Origin: CAKZSB01 sp964646405
Lineage (GTDB): Bacteria; Pseudomonadota; Gammaproteobacteria; Granulosicoccales; Granulosicoccaceae
Length of the DNA: 6,113 nucleotides
Direction of reading: 5' to 3'
NCBI GenBank assembly: GCA_964646405.1
Contig: CAZYDV010000357.1
Location: 1 to 6,113, forward strand
The notes below the pieces were generated by a model. The model saw only the letters and a list, made by a program, of their open reading frames with translations. It was not told the DNA's origin and made no database searches. Shown one piece after another: positions 5,318-6,113 of the stretch (its first letter is position 1; every line of letters starts with the position of its first letter). A program made the translations under genes and the position numbers.

Positions 5318-6113
5318 TTACCCAACCGGTGGACGCCGTTTGTGCCACGCTGTTGCCTGCTGAAAAAGGTGCCCGACTGCCAGCACCCGGCTCTCGGCAA
5401 AATGCGGCCCAATCAACTGAAACGCCACCGGCGCGCCCTGCTCTGTCTCACCGCCCGGTAACGTGAGCGACGGATGGCGGCTCATGTCGATAGGTGCTGT
5501 GAACAACAGTCGCGCCATGCGTGCATCCAGATCACTGACCTGCTTCGCCAGATCCTGATTAGTGGGCGCCGCAACATTCATGGCTGGCTGAATGATCAGA
5601 TCGACGTCGTCAAACATTGCGTTCATCGCGCCTTCAAACGCCTGGCGTCGATATTGAATCTGCAACAGGGCTTCAACTTCCACCCGACGACCCGCCTCAA
5701 TCAGACTACTCAACACCGGGCCATACTGCTCCTTCCGGGTATCATAGTTTCGTCGGTGCGTCAGCGCCGTTTCTGCGACACACAGTTGCAGTGCATCACT
5801 CGCCATGGGTTTCATGTCAGGCATGGTGATATCGCAAAGCCTCAACCCGGCTTGTGCGAAAGTATCCAGCGCTGCCAGGCACGTACAATACATCGCATCG
5901 TCTGCGTTTTGCTCGATTAACGCTTTATCAATTCCCAACCGCGTACCGGGAGGCAACGTCTGCAATGCGGCGAGGTAGTCTGGAACGGGCTGTTGCGCAC
6001 ACGTGAGATCGGCAGGATCGGCGCCTGCGATCGCACCGAGCATAATGGCGGCGTCCTCAGCACTTCGCGTCATCGGGCCGACGTGATCCATCGATTCAGC
6101 CAGTGGCAGCACA
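5318..6113 (-). CDS. Amidase-signature family protein, C-terminal part (5' end outside window)
   Basis: Amidase-signature enzymes hydrolyse or transfer amide nitrogen using a Ser-cisSer-Lys triad. The visible 264 residues are the C-terminal half or more. They open with PLAESMDHVGPMTRSAEDAAIMLGAIAG, the conserved segment that normally lies just after the catalytic serines, so the triad and the Gly/Ser-rich signature lie beyond the right edge. The end PSLTLPGGETEQGAPVAFQLIGPHFAESRVLAVGHLFQQAT is the standard C-terminal region of amidases and GatA-like proteins. The gene enters from the right edge, so the apparent GTG at 6112 is not its start; the stop is TAA at 5318-5320. It is convergent with the reductase gene, and the repeat array ends 28 bp past its stop. 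Without the N-terminal half, a standalone amidase is more likely than GatA, given the metabolic neighbourhood, but this is inference. Confidence 0.9.
   Translation of the reverse strand, partial: VLPLAESMDHVGPMTRSAEDAAIMLGAIAGADPADLTCAQQPVPDYLAALQTLPPGTRLGIDKALIEQNADDAMYCTCLAALDTFAQAGLRLCDITMPDMKPMASDALQLCVAETALTHRRNYDTRKEQYGPVLSSLIEAGRRVEVEALLQIQYRRQAFEGAMNAMFDDVDLIIQPAMNVAAPTNQDLAKQVSDLDARMARLLFTAPIDMSRHPSLTLPGGETEQGAPVAFQLIGPHFAESRVLAVGHLFQQATAWHKRRPPVG

Noticed and set aside
4846..5363. Open frames through the 95-bp repeats (repetitive proteins with TAPTTNHHAVQ-like segments)
   Set aside because: The period of 95 is not a multiple of 3, so each unit is read in another frame; the frames also run through the N gap. 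There is no start with a ribosome binding site and no family match.

Overview
The window looks like a draft-assembly fragment from a moderately GC-rich proteobacterium. I base that on a tripartite (TRAP) transporter with a separate DctQ, Shine-Dalgarno-led genes, short operons and palindromic repeats at gene 3' ends. I cannot place it more precisely. A run of exactly 100 N (5026-5125) marks a scaffold gap of unknown true size.

Layout, left to right. Positions 1-205 hold no gene but contain two copies of a palindromic element with identical geometry, 85 bp apart, just past the 3' end of dctM. A leftward (-) operon dctP-dctQ-dctM (3305 down to 206) encodes a complete TRAP transporter. Strong hairpins lie between dctP and dctQ, and dctQ/dctM overlap by 8 bp. 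An 84-bp divergent intergenic region (3306-3389) separates it from a rightward (+) two-gene operon: a RidA/YjgF-family protein (3390-3875) and, 3 nt later, an aldo/keto reductase most like the AKR7 aldehyde reductases (3879-4829). Then come about 490 bp of non-coding DNA (4830-5317), dominated by a 95-bp tandem repeat (about 3.3 visible copies plus the gap). A convergent (-) amidase-signature gene runs off the right edge; only its C-terminal part is visible and the catalytic triad lies outside.

How the genes may work together (inference): the transporter imports an organic anion, RidA would clear reactive enamine/imine intermediates, the reductase would handle an aldehyde or ketone, and the amidase would split an amide. 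This suggests uptake and catabolism of a nitrogen-containing organic acid, but no substrate can be read from the sequence. The divergent transporter and RidA-AKR operons share a control region, which supports a link; the amidase is separated by the repeat array and its link is weaker.

The genes belong to known families. The least explained parts are the two non-coding repeat arrays at operon 3' ends, especially the 95-bp array with internal dyad symmetry that the assembly could not resolve.
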